41,642 bases of DNA, taken from the IMG/VR virus record IMGVR_UViG_3300017786_000028, positions 1 through 41,642 of that record, one strand, 5' to 3'. Source of the stretch: a virus. Below, piece by piece: positions 32,354 to 39,705 of this stretch. A program made the translations under genes and the position numbers. The notes beneath the pieces were generated by a model, which was given only the letters and a program-made list of their open reading frames with translations, ran no database searches and was not told the DNA's origin. Numbering within the stretch: the stretch's first letter is position 1; each line of letters opens with the position of its first letter.

Positions 32354-33457
32354 ATGTCACAATTAACTGTTGGTTCAATAACTGCTGGTAGAGTCGTTGC
32401 ATCTGGATATGTAGCAACAACAGGACAATTACAATTGCCTGCATATGATCAAGGTACTAGACCTACTACATCAGCAGATGGTGTATTAATTTGGAATAAA
32501 ACATCAAGTTCATTGAATTTGAAAGCAGGTGCTTCATGGATTGGTGTTGGTGGTTCTAGCACTCCTACTTGGACTAATGCTACACAACCTTCTAGTAGTT
32601 CTGTTGGCGGTTATGGATATAATACAGAATTGGATAGATTTGAAGTATATCTTTCAACTGGTTGGAATGTTTTAGGTAGTGGCGGTGGTAGTGGAAATCC
32701 AAAAGGATTAAGTGCATCAACACCTGCTGTTGATGCTCAAGAAGTATTAAATACATCAGCATCACCACCATCTGATGGTTTATATTATATTGACACTCCT
32801 AATGGTGGTGTTCAACAAATTTACTGTATCTTTGATAGGGGTGCAGGTTGGATGGTTGTTGGTAAGTTTGGTGGCGATGCATCAGATACTGTTGCAAACA
32901 CTGTATCTACAACTAGAGCATTAACAGTTCAGAACAGCACTGGTACTGAATTTTCTGCTGACTTTGGTGATTATTATCCGTCATTTGTTCGTCATATTGG
33001 AGTTGACAATATCAGTGATTGGTCAAATAATAGAAATCTAGATTTTTGGCATGGTGTGCCAAATGATAGACAATGGAAAAGATATTGGACCAATGGTAGA
33101 AGTTCTGGAATGGATAGAGTTCGTCGACAAGGATTTACTACCCAAGGATCTTGGGATGGTAGAGGTAGATGGGCAAATCCTGATTATGGGTTTATGCAAA
33201 TGTCTGACGCTGATACTAGTATTAGTGAAGGTGCATTTACTAGTTCAGGTAGTTTCTACTTTCATAATGCACAGGATGCTAAATTTAGTACAGATTCTCA
33301 TAGGACTACATCTGGACAGGATGAAGAGGTTCAATGCCAGTACGGTTATGATGACTCTAGAAGATGCTTTATGGATAGATTTACGGATGGTGCTAGAGAC
33401 GGTAATAATACAAACAGAAGAGATTACAGCAGTGCTGTATATGTCTTGCTTCACTAA
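32354..33457 (+). CDS. Tail fibre adhesin with fibrinogen-like domain (second copy)
   Basis: 367 residues. Module A is diverged (LQLPAYDQGTRPTTSADG, IWNKTSSSLNLKAGASW), and module B is TWTNATQPSSSSVGGYGY then FEVYLSTGWNVLG. From about residue 115 the C-terminus has SDGLYYIDTPNGGVQQIYC then FDRGAGWMVVGKF, the fibrinogen/intelectin entry pattern; the rest is Arg/Asp/Trp-rich. It is the same type as the gene at 29998, with different surfaces expected. Confidence 0.65.
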   Translation: MSQLTVGSITAGRVVASGYVATTGQLQLPAYDQGTRPTTSADGVLIWNKTSSSLNLKAGASWIGVGGSSTPTWTNATQPSSSSVGGYGYNTELDRFEVYLSTGWNVLGSGGGSGNPKGLSASTPAVDAQEVLNTSASPPSDGLYYIDTPNGGVQQIYCIFDRGAGWMVVGKFGGDASDTVANTVSTTRALTVQNSTGTEFSADFGDYYPSFVRHIGVDNISDWSNNRNLDFWHGVPNDRQWKRYWTNGRSSGMDRVRRQGFTTQGSWDGRGRWANPDYGFMQMSDADTSISEGAFTSSGSFYFHNAQDAKFSTDSHRTTSGQDEEVQCQYGYDDSRRCFMDRFTDGARDGNNTNRRDYSSAVYVLLH

Positions 33458-33460
33458 ATA
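33454..33460 (+). promoter_or_regulatory. Late promoter box CTAAATA
   Basis: CTAAATA overlaps the preceding stop and lies 22 bases before ATG 33483. Confidence 0.5.
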
Positions 33461-33482
33461 TCACTACAGAGTTATTTGAAAA

Positions 33483-34688
33483 ATGGGTCAATTTAACGTA
33501 GATCATCTACAAGCAACTAATATTACTAGTAGTGGTATTTTACAGGCACTCGGTGGATTTAAGTTCCCCTCTGTTACTACTTCAACTAGACCTAGTAGTC
33601 CTATCGCTGGTCAAACTGTTTATAATAGTGATGAAGTAGCACTAGAAGTTTATGATGGATCTGCATGGCAAACTATCGCTGGTGGTGGTGTGTTTCCTAC
33701 ATGGGCAAATGTTGCGGGAAGACCATCATCTGGTCTGGTGAATGCATATACAGGTATTAACATTGCAGATTCAAAATTAGAAATTTATGACCTTGCTAAT
33801 ACTGAATGGATTCAAATTGGATTAGGTCAATCTAATCCTATTACTGCTAGTGGTGGTGATAATGAATATACTCCTGGCGATGGTTTTAAGTATCACGTAT
33901 TTACATCTGATGGAACATTAACAGTATCGGCAGGAAATGATGATGTTCAATATGTTGTAGTTGCTGGTGGCGGAGGCGGCGGAGGCGGTGACGTTGGTTG
34001 TGGTGGTGGTGCTGGTGGATATCGTTCTAATGTTCCTGGTTTCCCTTCGGGTGGCGGTAGTGCTGCTGAACCATCAATGACGCTCGCTCCTGGATCTTAT
34101 CCTGTTATTGTTGGTCCTGGTGGTCCTGGATCTAGTAGTTCTCCTTCTGATGCTAGTGACGGTGGCGAATCTAGTTTCAATGGCATCGTTTCCGCTGGTG
34201 GTGGTGGCGGTGCATCATGGGGTTCTGGAGAAGGTCGCTCTGGTGGATCTGGTGGTGGATCTGCTAGCACCCGTACTGGTGCAGCAGGAACAGCAAACCA
34301 AGGTTTCGCTGGTGCTAGTGGTCGTGGTGGTCCCCACTACCCTCAAGGCGGAGGCGGTGGCGCTGGTGGCGCTGGTGAACCCTCCAGAAATAATGATTTT
34401 GCTGGAAACGGTGGTTTTGGTCTTGTTAATCCCTTTGGCGCTGTTACTTCAATAGGAGAAAGAGTTAACAAAAGCTATTGGTTAGCAGGTGGCGGTGGTG
34501 GTGGAGTTGAATCCAACGCTGAGACTGGTCGCGGTGGTCTAGGTGGCGGCGGCATTGGTGGTCGTCAAAGTCCTAACACTGACCCGTCTCCAGGCAGTGC
34601 TAACACTGGTGGCGGTGGCGGTGGAGAGGATAGCGGCACGGGTGGTGCTGGTGGATCTGGTGTTGTGATGATCAGGTACGCATTCTAA
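33483..34688 (+). CDS. Tail fibre adhesin with glycine-rich tip
   Basis: 401 residues. Module A FKFPSVTTSTRPSSPIAG and YNSDEVALEVYDGSAW, then module B (TWANVAGRPSSGLVNAYTG, LEIYDLANTEWIQIG). Residues about 155-400 are a polyglycine-type domain with many GGGG runs, opening YVVVAGGGGGGGG and closing GGAGGSGVVMIRYAF. This resembles glycine-rich tip domains of phage adhesins, whose variable loops contact the receptor. Last gene of the fibre series; a terminator follows 20 bases after its stop. Confidence 0.7.
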   Translation: MGQFNVDHLQATNITSSGILQALGGFKFPSVTTSTRPSSPIAGQTVYNSDEVALEVYDGSAWQTIAGGGVFPTWANVAGRPSSGLVNAYTGINIADSKLEIYDLANTEWIQIGLGQSNPITASGGDNEYTPGDGFKYHVFTSDGTLTVSAGNDDVQYVVVAGGGGGGGGDVGCGGGAGGYRSNVPGFPSGGGSAAEPSMTLAPGSYPVIVGPGGPGSSSSPSDASDGGESSFNGIVSAGGGGGASWGSGEGRSGGSGGGSASTRTGAAGTANQGFAGASGRGGPHYPQGGGGGAGGAGEPSRNNDFAGNGGFGLVNPFGAVTSIGERVNKSYWLAGGGGGGVESNAETGRGGLGGGGIGGRQSPNTDPSPGSANTGGGGGGEDSGTGGAGGSGVVMIRYAF

Positions 34689-34708
34689 CCAACTCAACAA
34701 CTGTCACA

Positions 34709-34732
34709 CCCCCTTGCATAGGGGGTTTTTTT
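34709..34732 (+). terminator. Rho-independent terminator after fibre genes
   Basis: Stem CCCCC (34709-34713) and GGGGG (34721-34725) with loop TTGCATA, followed by seven T. It ends the late fibre transcription. The loop also holds a candidate -35 element for the next promoter. Confidence 0.9.
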
Positions 34733-34742
34733 ATGCTATGCT
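34714..34742 (+). promoter_or_regulatory. Promoter embedded in terminator loop
   Basis: TTGCAT (34714-34719, the terminator loop), 17 bases, then TATGCT (34737-34742). CAACTG (34698-34703) lies upstream, ending about 34 bases before the -10, as in three other promoters of this region. The downstream AATCAAAG resembles their AGTCAAAG leader. It likely drives the small genes from 34768. Confidence 0.55.
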
Positions 34743-34767
34743 TACTAGGTAATCAAAGGTTAAACCG

Positions 34768-34980
34768 ATGCCTCAATTCACTCTCATTTGTACTGATGAG
34801 GACCAGACTGTAACAACTAAAGAATTTGAAGCATCTATTTTGCAGGAAGTTGTTGAAAAAACTCAAGACTTTTTGAAGGGTGTTGGATACTGCTTTGAAG
34901 AATTGCACACTCAGATTTATCCTGTACCTGAAAGGGATGATACTGAGTACAGTTCTCTTTATCGTAATGTTGATTCCTGA
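34768..34980 (+). CDS. Small conserved hypothetical protein
   Basis: 70 residues (MPQFTLICTDEDQTVTTKEF, then LQEVVEKTQDFLKGVGYCFE), a compact beta-alpha-beta-like protein. I recall similar small proteins in cyanophages but no function. First gene behind the promoter at 34714-34742; the following genes are closely packed on the same strand. Confidence 0.65.
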   Translation: MPQFTLICTDEDQTVTTKEFEASILQEVVEKTQDFLKGVGYCFEELHTQIYPVPERDDTEYSSLYRNVDS

Positions 34981-35021
34981 TACATATACCTGTAGTTTAT
35001 CTTAACTTCAAATTCAAGACA

Positions 35022-35210
35022 ATGGGCAAGACTTTTCGACGTGGTGGTGCCGAAAGAGGTTATTACTCTCCTGGAAAATCCATCCGTGATAAACGTCAAC
35101 GAGGCGGAACTAATCGATCAAACTGGGGAGAAGATTCTAGTGACAATTACCAATCCAAAAACAACAAAAAAGGAAAACGTGGAGTTGAGTTTGAAGATGA
35201 TGGATGGTAA
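35022..35210 (+). CDS. Small basic protein
   Basis: 62 residues, MGKTFRRGGAERGYYSPGKS, then KRQRGG and KNNKKGKRG: strongly basic and Gly-rich, so probably disordered and possibly nucleic-acid binding. It overlaps an acidic small ORF by 14 bases, giving a basic-acidic pair. Confidence 0.55.
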   Translation: MGKTFRRGGAERGYYSPGKSIRDKRQRGGTNRSNWGEDSSDNYQSKNNKKGKRGVEFEDDGW

Positions 35211-35304
35211 CGATCTCGATGAAATCGAAAACTTTTATGAAGACATAGAGTTTGACGATGGATCCGAGATAGAATACGATCTAGACTACACTACTCAAGC
35301 ATAA
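35197..35304 (+). CDS. Small acidic protein
   Basis: 35 residues from ATG 35197 (or 35200), MMDGNDLDEIENFYEDIEFD, nearly all acidic and aromatic. A GTG at 35041 extends the frame across most of the basic ORF but is unlikely. It may bind the basic partner encoded just upstream. Confidence 0.4.
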   Translation: MMDGNDLDEIENFYEDIEFDDGSEIEYDLDYTTQA

Positions 35305-35316
35305 CTAACTAATCGA

Positions 35317-35502
35317 ATGGACTTCGACTCTGAATCTCAAGACGTAAAGTTTAATCGGGGACTTGATCTCTTCATGGAGTCTGTTCTCAAACCTGACACT
35401 AAATTACGTCAATGTGCTCACAATCAACAATGCTATCACGAACTAATGTATATTCGTGAGTATGTAATGGGTTACCTTAAAACTTTAAGGAGGGCAGACT
35501 AG
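35317..35502 (+). CDS. Small hypothetical protein
   Basis: 61 residues, helical, MDFDSESQDVKFNRGLDLFM, with two Cys (QCAHNQQCYHE) and many Tyr/Arg/Leu. AAGGAGGG, 11 bases before the next start, lies within its last codons. No known family. Confidence 0.55.
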   Translation: MDFDSESQDVKFNRGLDLFMESVLKPDTKLRQCAHNQQCYHELMYIREYVMGYLKTLRRAD

Positions 35503-35503
35503 C

Positions 35504-35698
35504 ATGCAATTTTTACACTCTGCAATCCTTGATCAGGAACAAAAAGTAGTTATAAAAGATGCGTTAGTCATGTATATTTCTAATTTGCAAAAGCGCTACT
35601 ACCGTGATAAGATGATTGAAGAATCTCTATATCTTAAAAAGATGAGAGAGATTGAACAAATCGTTGAGGCACTACATCTATCTGACTTATATCGATGA
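35504..35698 (+). CDS. Small helical hypothetical protein
   Basis: 64 residues, MQFLHSAILDQEQKVVIKDA, with basic-Tyr helix (LQKRYYRDKMIEESLYLKK) ending EQIVEALHLSDLYR. AAGGAGGG precedes it, the strongest ribosome binding site in this block. It overlaps the next gene by four bases. Confidence 0.6.
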   Translation: MQFLHSAILDQEQKVVIKDALVMYISNLQKRYYRDKMIEESLYLKKMREIEQIVEALHLSDLYR

Positions 35699-35865
35699 AA
35701 AAAGACATTCAATTGCTAAAACATGCAATCAAAGCAGGCAATGCAGATCCCTTCCTCTATACTGAAGAAGAGATGCATCGCTTAAAGAAAAAACTTCGTC
35801 AATTGAAAGATTGGCATCGCTCTAGTAACATTGCTCAAAAAGGTGGATTTGGTTATGAATTTTGA
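35695..35865 (+). CDS. Small basic helical protein
   Basis: 56 residues not long enough for most gene finders: MKKDIQLLKHAIKAGNADPF, a second helix EEMHRLKKKLRQLKDWHRSS, then a Gly-rich end GGFGYEF. It begins in an ATGA overlap and ends overlapping the next ATG. Function unknown. Confidence 0.5.
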   Translation: MKKDIQLLKHAIKAGNADPFLYTEEEMHRLKKKLRQLKDWHRSSNIAQKGGFGYEF

Positions 35866-35986
35866 TGAGAACTTTGACATCTCTTGGGATGACACTGATA
35901 TCTGTCAGGCACCCGAAGATGATTGGATTTCTGCTGTTCTTGGCAGCGAATGTGAAGTAATCGATGAACTTATCTATGAACAATGA
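35855..35986 (+). CDS. Small acidic protein
   Basis: 43 residues, MNFDENFDISWDDTDICQAP then DDWISAVLGSECEVIDEL, strongly acidic with two Cys. It overlaps the genes on both sides by 11 bases, which supports a real, coupled micro-gene. Confidence 0.45.
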   Translation: MNFDENFDISWDDTDICQAPEDDWISAVLGSECEVIDELIYEQ

Positions 35987-36131
35987 TCGCTGGCGTATTA
36001 CTTGGCGTAAAGAAAAGAAAGTTGAAGGGTGCTTTTCAAATCAAGAGATCTTTGTATATGGTATTGACAATGTTGAGTATGTGATTAAAACAATGGTCCC
36101 CACTGATGAATGGAGTGTAACACCTGCATGA
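35976..36131 (+). CDS. Small hypothetical protein
   Basis: 51 residues, MNNDRWRITWRKEKKVEGCF, followed by a beta-like segment EIFVYGIDNVEYVIKTM. It is coupled to the upstream gene (11-base overlap) and the next (ATGA). No family recognised. Confidence 0.5.
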   Translation: MNNDRWRITWRKEKKVEGCFSNQEIFVYGIDNVEYVIKTMVPTDEWSVTPA

Positions 36132-36421
36132 AATTGTCTGATCAACAACTTCAACCACATGAACCCCCTGAAGGATATCGATATGAGACAGTTTGCTTTA
36201 AGACTAATGTTTGTGCAGTGTGGATTATATCTGATCATAGGTTCCTTTATAATGATAACAATCCCTCTCGTTGTATCTGGGGTTTCTACAACACAAAGAC
36301 CAAACATTACCACAGTCCAGTAACACATAAGAAGGTTGGAGATCGTGTTAACTTGAGTGATACTTCTCCTTATTCGGCAATGGTTAAACACCTAGTCGGG
36401 TTAGAAAAGTTCTTTGTATGA
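36128..36421 (+). CDS. Small Tyr/His-rich hypothetical protein
   Basis: 97 residues from ATG 36128 in an ATGA overlap; an in-frame ATG at 36110 is inside the previous gene. Sequence KLSDQQLQPHEPPEGYRYET, CVWIISDHRFLYN, CIWGFYNTKTKHYHSP, then SPYSAMVKHLVGLEKFF. Possible zinc-binding Cys/His but no clear motif. Last gene before the 36440 terminator. Confidence 0.6.
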   Translation: MKLSDQQLQPHEPPEGYRYETVCFKTNVCAVWIISDHRFLYNDNNPSRCIWGFYNTKTKHYHSPVTHKKVGDRVNLSDTSPYSAMVKHLVGLEKFFV

Positions 36422-36439
36422 CAGTCGCTGAACTGGTTC

Positions 36440-36465
36440 GGATCCCTTGACGGGGGTCCTTTTTT
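36440..36465 (+). terminator. Rho-independent terminator
   Basis: GGATCCC (36440-36446) pairs with GGGGTCC (36453-36459; one T-G) around a loop TTGACG, followed by six T. It ends the micro-gene operon; as at 34709, the loop forms the -35 of the next promoter. Confidence 0.85.
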
Positions 36466-36475
36466 ATGCCATACT
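36447..36475 (+). promoter_or_regulatory. Promoter of the nuclease-methyltransferase operon
   Basis: TTGACG (36447-36452), 17 bases, then CATACT (36470-36475), followed by ATAAGAGTCAA. An upstream GAACT (36430-36434) lies 35 bases before the -10. The same -10 and leader recur at 40158 before the helicase. Confidence 0.65.
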
Positions 36476-36497
36476 ATAAGAGTCAAGCAGGCACCCC

Positions 36498-36719
36498 ATG
36501 ACCCGCTCAACCAGACCATTGAAAATGTCTGAAGCATTCAAACTAGTGAAGCATGCTGGAGGCGTTGTAACCTCAGCAGGCAAGCATCTGAAGGTTTCAC
36601 ACCCTTCCATCCTTCAGACTTTTACGCTACCCTACGGGGGCAGCAGAGGACGCCCCACGCTCTCTCCAGGCATCTCATCTGAACTCCGTAAGTATCTCAA
36701 ACTAACCCATGTATCCTAA
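36498..36719 (+). CDS. Small HTH-like protein, possible controller
   Basis: 73 residues, MTRSTRPLKMSEAFKLVKHA, then GGVVTSAGKHLKVSHPSILQ, which reads as a helix-turn-helix, and SRGRPTL with an AT-hook-like RGRP core. It overlaps the nuclease gene by 11 bases. Size and position before a nuclease-methyltransferase pair recall C-proteins of restriction-modification systems, but it lacks the usual Xre spacing. The regulatory role is inferred. Confidence 0.5.
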   Translation: MTRSTRPLKMSEAFKLVKHAGGVVTSAGKHLKVSHPSILQTFTLPYGGSRGRPTLSPGISSELRKYLKLTHVS

Positions 36720-37317
36720 TAAACTTAAAGAAGTTCTTGCCTTTCTTAATTCAATTCAGATTGATATTGCTGAAGGACATGAAGACGGACGTGTTAATAG
36801 TATCACTGATGAGGACACACTAATTGATCTTCTGATCGAAGAGTTTGGTGCTGACAATATCATCAAACCACCCCCAAGATGCTGGTGGGATGTTAAGATC
36901 TTCGGTTACTTCTTTAACATCAAGTCCTCTGGATATGATGCTGCTGATAACTTTTCTTCCAAGTCTGCTATTCTGTGGGCACTCACCTCATTAAGTGAGG
37001 AAGATGTAGTTATCAAGGGCAGAGATCAGTGGAAGCAGTTTCAAGATAGACTGAAAGATGCTAAGGATACTGACAACAATAGAGACTATTATATCTTATC
37101 AATTAATAAGAATACCAATGAAGTTCATCTGTCCTCACTGAAGACACTGAACAGAATCACATCTAACGGTAACAATCTACCATTCCAAATCAATTGGAAG
37201 CATAACACTACTACGGTCAATCGTACTCATAGACAGGCATACGATTTTCTGGTACAATGTTACAAGGAATCTGTTCGCAAAAAACTATCACAGCATGACG
37301 ACTATGAATCTCTTTGA
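36709..37317 (+). CDS. PD-(D/E)XK-like restriction endonuclease candidate
   Basis: 202 residues. After a helical N-terminus (DEDTLIDLLIEEFGADNI) comes PPPRCWWDVKIFGYFFNIKS, with Asp61 and Asn70-Ile-Lys72 in the positions of D...(E/D)xK; an early Glu44 or Glu45 might complete the site. ADNFSSKSAILWALT follows. Asn in place of the Glu is unusual, though I recall NIK variants from some type II enzymes such as ScaI-like ones. It overlaps the methyltransferase gene by 23 bases. A cognate restriction activity fits the context but has not been shown. Confidence 0.55.
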   Translation: MYPNKLKEVLAFLNSIQIDIAEGHEDGRVNSITDEDTLIDLLIEEFGADNIIKPPPRCWWDVKIFGYFFNIKSSGYDAADNFSSKSAILWALTSLSEEDVVIKGRDQWKQFQDRLKDAKDTDNNRDYYILSINKNTNEVHLSSLKTLNRITSNGNNLPFQINWKHNTTTVNRTHRQAYDFLVQCYKESVRKKLSQHDDYESL

Positions 37318-38068
37318 GTTACATCAAGGTGACTGTCTTTCACTGATGAATGACATTCAGGATAAATCCATCGATCTTATCTGCTGTGATCCCCCATACG
37401 GCACCACGAGCATCAAGTGGGATGAAGTTTTGGACTTTAACACTATGTGGGCACAATATGATCGCATATTGAAACCCAAGGGTGTAATCGTGCTGTTTGG
37501 ATCACAACCATTCTCTGCACAATTGATCTGCTCTAAGTTAGATTGGTTTCGCTATGAGTTAGTATGGAACAAGAACAAATGTGGTAGTCCTGGACTAGCA
37601 AAGAAGCGACCAATGAAGACGCATGAGAATATACTCATCTTCTACAAAGAAGCAGGTGGAACATATAATCCACAGATGGAAGTTGGAGAACCGTATGCAC
37701 GGACTAGCAAGAATCCTGAGGGTTATGTAGGACGCAAGAATGACCATGGTTATGGTATGAAACCGCGTAAATCTTTCGAGAACAAAGGAACACGCTATCC
37801 CAAGTCAATTGTTAACATCTCTAGAGACTTTAGCGCACAACAGCAAGTGCATCCCACGCAAAAACCTGTGCCTTTAATGGAGTGGTTGATCAAAACTTAC
37901 TCTAATGAGGGTGAAACTGTGCTGGACAATTGCATGGGTTCAGGTTCTACTGGTGTCGCTGCGGTAAAACTTAATAGAAAGTTTATTGGCATTGACAATG
38001 ATGCGGAATATGTTAGAATCTCTCAAGAAAGAATTGAATCAATCCCTATCGATATTACAAATCTATGA
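37295..38068 (+). CDS. Beta-class DNA methyltransferase (N6-adenine or N4-cytosine)
   Basis: 257 residues (or 254 from ATG 37304). Motif IV DPPYG is at 32-36, the target-recognition region lies between, and motif I (DNCMGSGSTGVAAVKLNRKF) is near the C-terminus at about 211-230 with GIDND acidic loop: the beta order of the N6_N4_Mtase family. HPTQKP (motif X-like) precedes motif I. DPPY favours adenine N6 methylation. The start lies inside the nuclease gene. It ends by ATGA in the ParB-like gene. Confidence 0.9.
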   Translation: MTTMNLFELHQGDCLSLMNDIQDKSIDLICCDPPYGTTSIKWDEVLDFNTMWAQYDRILKPKGVIVLFGSQPFSAQLICSKLDWFRYELVWNKNKCGSPGLAKKRPMKTHENILIFYKEAGGTYNPQMEVGEPYARTSKNPEGYVGRKNDHGYGMKPRKSFENKGTRYPKSIVNISRDFSAQQQVHPTQKPVPLMEWLIKTYSNEGETVLDNCMGSGSTGVAAVKLNRKFIGIDNDAEYVRISQERIESIPIDITNL

Positions 38069-39330
38069 CATACACAGCATTGGACGAAAAGTTTTTGACT
38101 GAAAACACAGAAATCATCACAGAAGAGAATCTTAATGAGAATCTTTTCTTCAATAATGAGAATCTTGCTCATCATCGTACTATGTCAGAACTACCTCAGG
38201 GTGGTTACTATCGTCTGACTACTGCACTCAATCGCAGGCAACGTCGTGCATATGGAAGACTGCTTAAAAAGCAACTTCAAGCAATCGATATCAGGCAAAT
38301 TCATCCTCCTTGCGTACCACTTAGCAACCGTAAAACTGGTGAGGTTATCTATCCTAATGGATTGCAGATTCGTGCGGATGTGACTACTAACGTTGATACT
38401 ATTGCAAAGTTTCAGAAGGTAATCGCTGCTAATGAATGGGAGGCAACTAAAGATCAGATGATGTTGATTGTGCTCCCTGAAGAATACCAATACATCGATG
38501 AATTGACTGGGGTTAAAGTTATCTACGGTTTGCTCGATGGCAATCATCGATTCAAGGCAATTAATGGTCTCGCGGAAGATGTTATCTTTGCATGGGTTCT
38601 TGATATGAATCTAGGAGAGATCTGGGAGTTTGGTAATGCCTTCTGCAATCGTGATACTAATGTAGTTCAACCCAGAACTAATGCTGATATCTCTAACGCA
38701 CTGGTTAAAACTGTTACTGACCCTGAGTCCGATTTGCATCAGTTAGTAGAGGCAACTAAAGTAGAAGGATATACTGGAAAGAATATTGATGAGATTCTAG
38801 AGGCGAAACTTAGGGAAGATTATGATGTAGGTGGCACACAAATCAATGCCGTTCTTCGTATCTTCAATGCTAGTGAAGAGCATGAATATCACTCTGATAT
38901 TAAACGCTACTATGCTCCTGAGGTTAGTGAGTGGGTCACTCGCAATCGTCCTGGATGGGTGATTATGGATGGTGCTAAAACCTCCGAGGGAATTTATAGA
39001 AACCCCGAGACAGATCAGATCTGTCTTGTGTATATCGATAAAGGATCTGTTATGCTACACACTGTTTTGAAACTTGCTAAGATGGTGCAACAATATCCTG
39101 ACAAAGGTTTCATGGTGATTCATGTTGTTTCTCCTGAGGTTGCTAACTCCTTCACCGAGGAAAGTATTAAAGCAAAGGATAATGTTATCAAAAATGAATT
39201 CTATGAAATGATCCGAGATATTGCAGGTCTAGGTAATATGTTAGACACCGACAAAGGTATTCACATTCGTCACGCTAGATTGCCTCTATATCCAAATGAA
39301 ATGACTCGTAACAGTTTGATATATGTGTGA
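38065..39330 (+). CDS. ParB/sulfiredoxin-fold DGxHR-type protein
   Basis: 421 residues. VIYGLLDGNHRFKAING (Asp158-Arg162) is the DGxHR signature of ParB/Srx-fold NTP-binding enzymes, with the preceding strand MMLIVLPEEY. N-terminal residues 50-100 are basic and helical (NRRQRRAYGRLLKKQL). The C-terminal half is helical and lacks the HTH domain of chromosomal ParB. It is coupled to the methyltransferase (ATGA). Its role in a modification system, for instance sequence-guided loading or an unknown NTP-dependent step, is inferred. Confidence 0.65.
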   Translation: MTYTALDEKFLTENTEIITEENLNENLFFNNENLAHHRTMSELPQGGYYRLTTALNRRQRRAYGRLLKKQLQAIDIRQIHPPCVPLSNRKTGEVIYPNGLQIRADVTTNVDTIAKFQKVIAANEWEATKDQMMLIVLPEEYQYIDELTGVKVIYGLLDGNHRFKAINGLAEDVIFAWVLDMNLGEIWEFGNAFCNRDTNVVQPRTNADISNALVKTVTDPESDLHQLVEATKVEGYTGKNIDEILEAKLREDYDVGGTQINAVLRIFNASEEHEYHSDIKRYYAPEVSEWVTRNRPGWVIMDGAKTSEGIYRNPETDQICLVYIDKGSVMLHTVLKLAKMVQQYPDKGFMVIHVVSPEVANSFTEESIKAKDNVIKNEFYEMIRDIAGLGNMLDTDKGIHIRHARLPLYPNEMTRNSLIYV

Positions 39331-39335
39331 CGATT

Positions 39336-39384
39336 GAACTAGTGGCACACGGTTGCCCCACAGCACCCCAAAATCGTGTATATT
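39336..39384 (+). promoter_or_regulatory. Promoter of the same class, weak -35
   Basis: GAACT (39336-39340), then TATATT (39379-39384) 38 bases further, then a leader AAGAGAGTCAAAGG. TTGCCC at 39353-39358 is the only -35 candidate but 20 bases from the -10. It is supported mainly by the shared box and leader. Confidence 0.45.
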
Positions 39385-39408
39385 AAGAGAGTCAAAGGAA
39401 CACACCCC

Positions 39409-39681
39409 ATGCAACTCACAAACAACGTCACCACTGTTGATTTCTTCCCTGAGGCATTCATTGCTGAGGCAGATGAAGTCAAAGGCATGAAAGTTGTTGT
39501 CAAACGTTTCAACAAGCGTGTCACATTCAATGCTAACGGTCTCAAGTCTTACAGCACTGTGACAGCACTTACCGCACGTAATGAGTGGAATGAGCGTATT
39601 GCTGGAGGTGCTGAGGTTACTAACTACAACCTCGATAAAATGCCTCGCTCTGAGTATGCTCCCATGGCGTGTGTTGGTTGA
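39409..39681 (+). CDS. Small hypothetical protein
   Basis: 90 residues from ATG 39409, MQLTNNVTTVDFFPEAFIAE, then VKGMKVVVKRFNKRVTFNAN and YSTVTALTARNEW. A GTG at 39376 lies within the promoter. Basic beta-alpha protein of unknown function, separated from the ParB-like gene by its own promoter. Confidence 0.6.
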   Translation: MQLTNNVTTVDFFPEAFIAEADEVKGMKVVVKRFNKRVTFNANGLKSYSTVTALTARNEWNERIAGGAEVTNYNLDKMPRSEYAPMACVG

Positions 39682-39705
39682 TTAAGTAACATTCAGGGCA
39701 GCATA

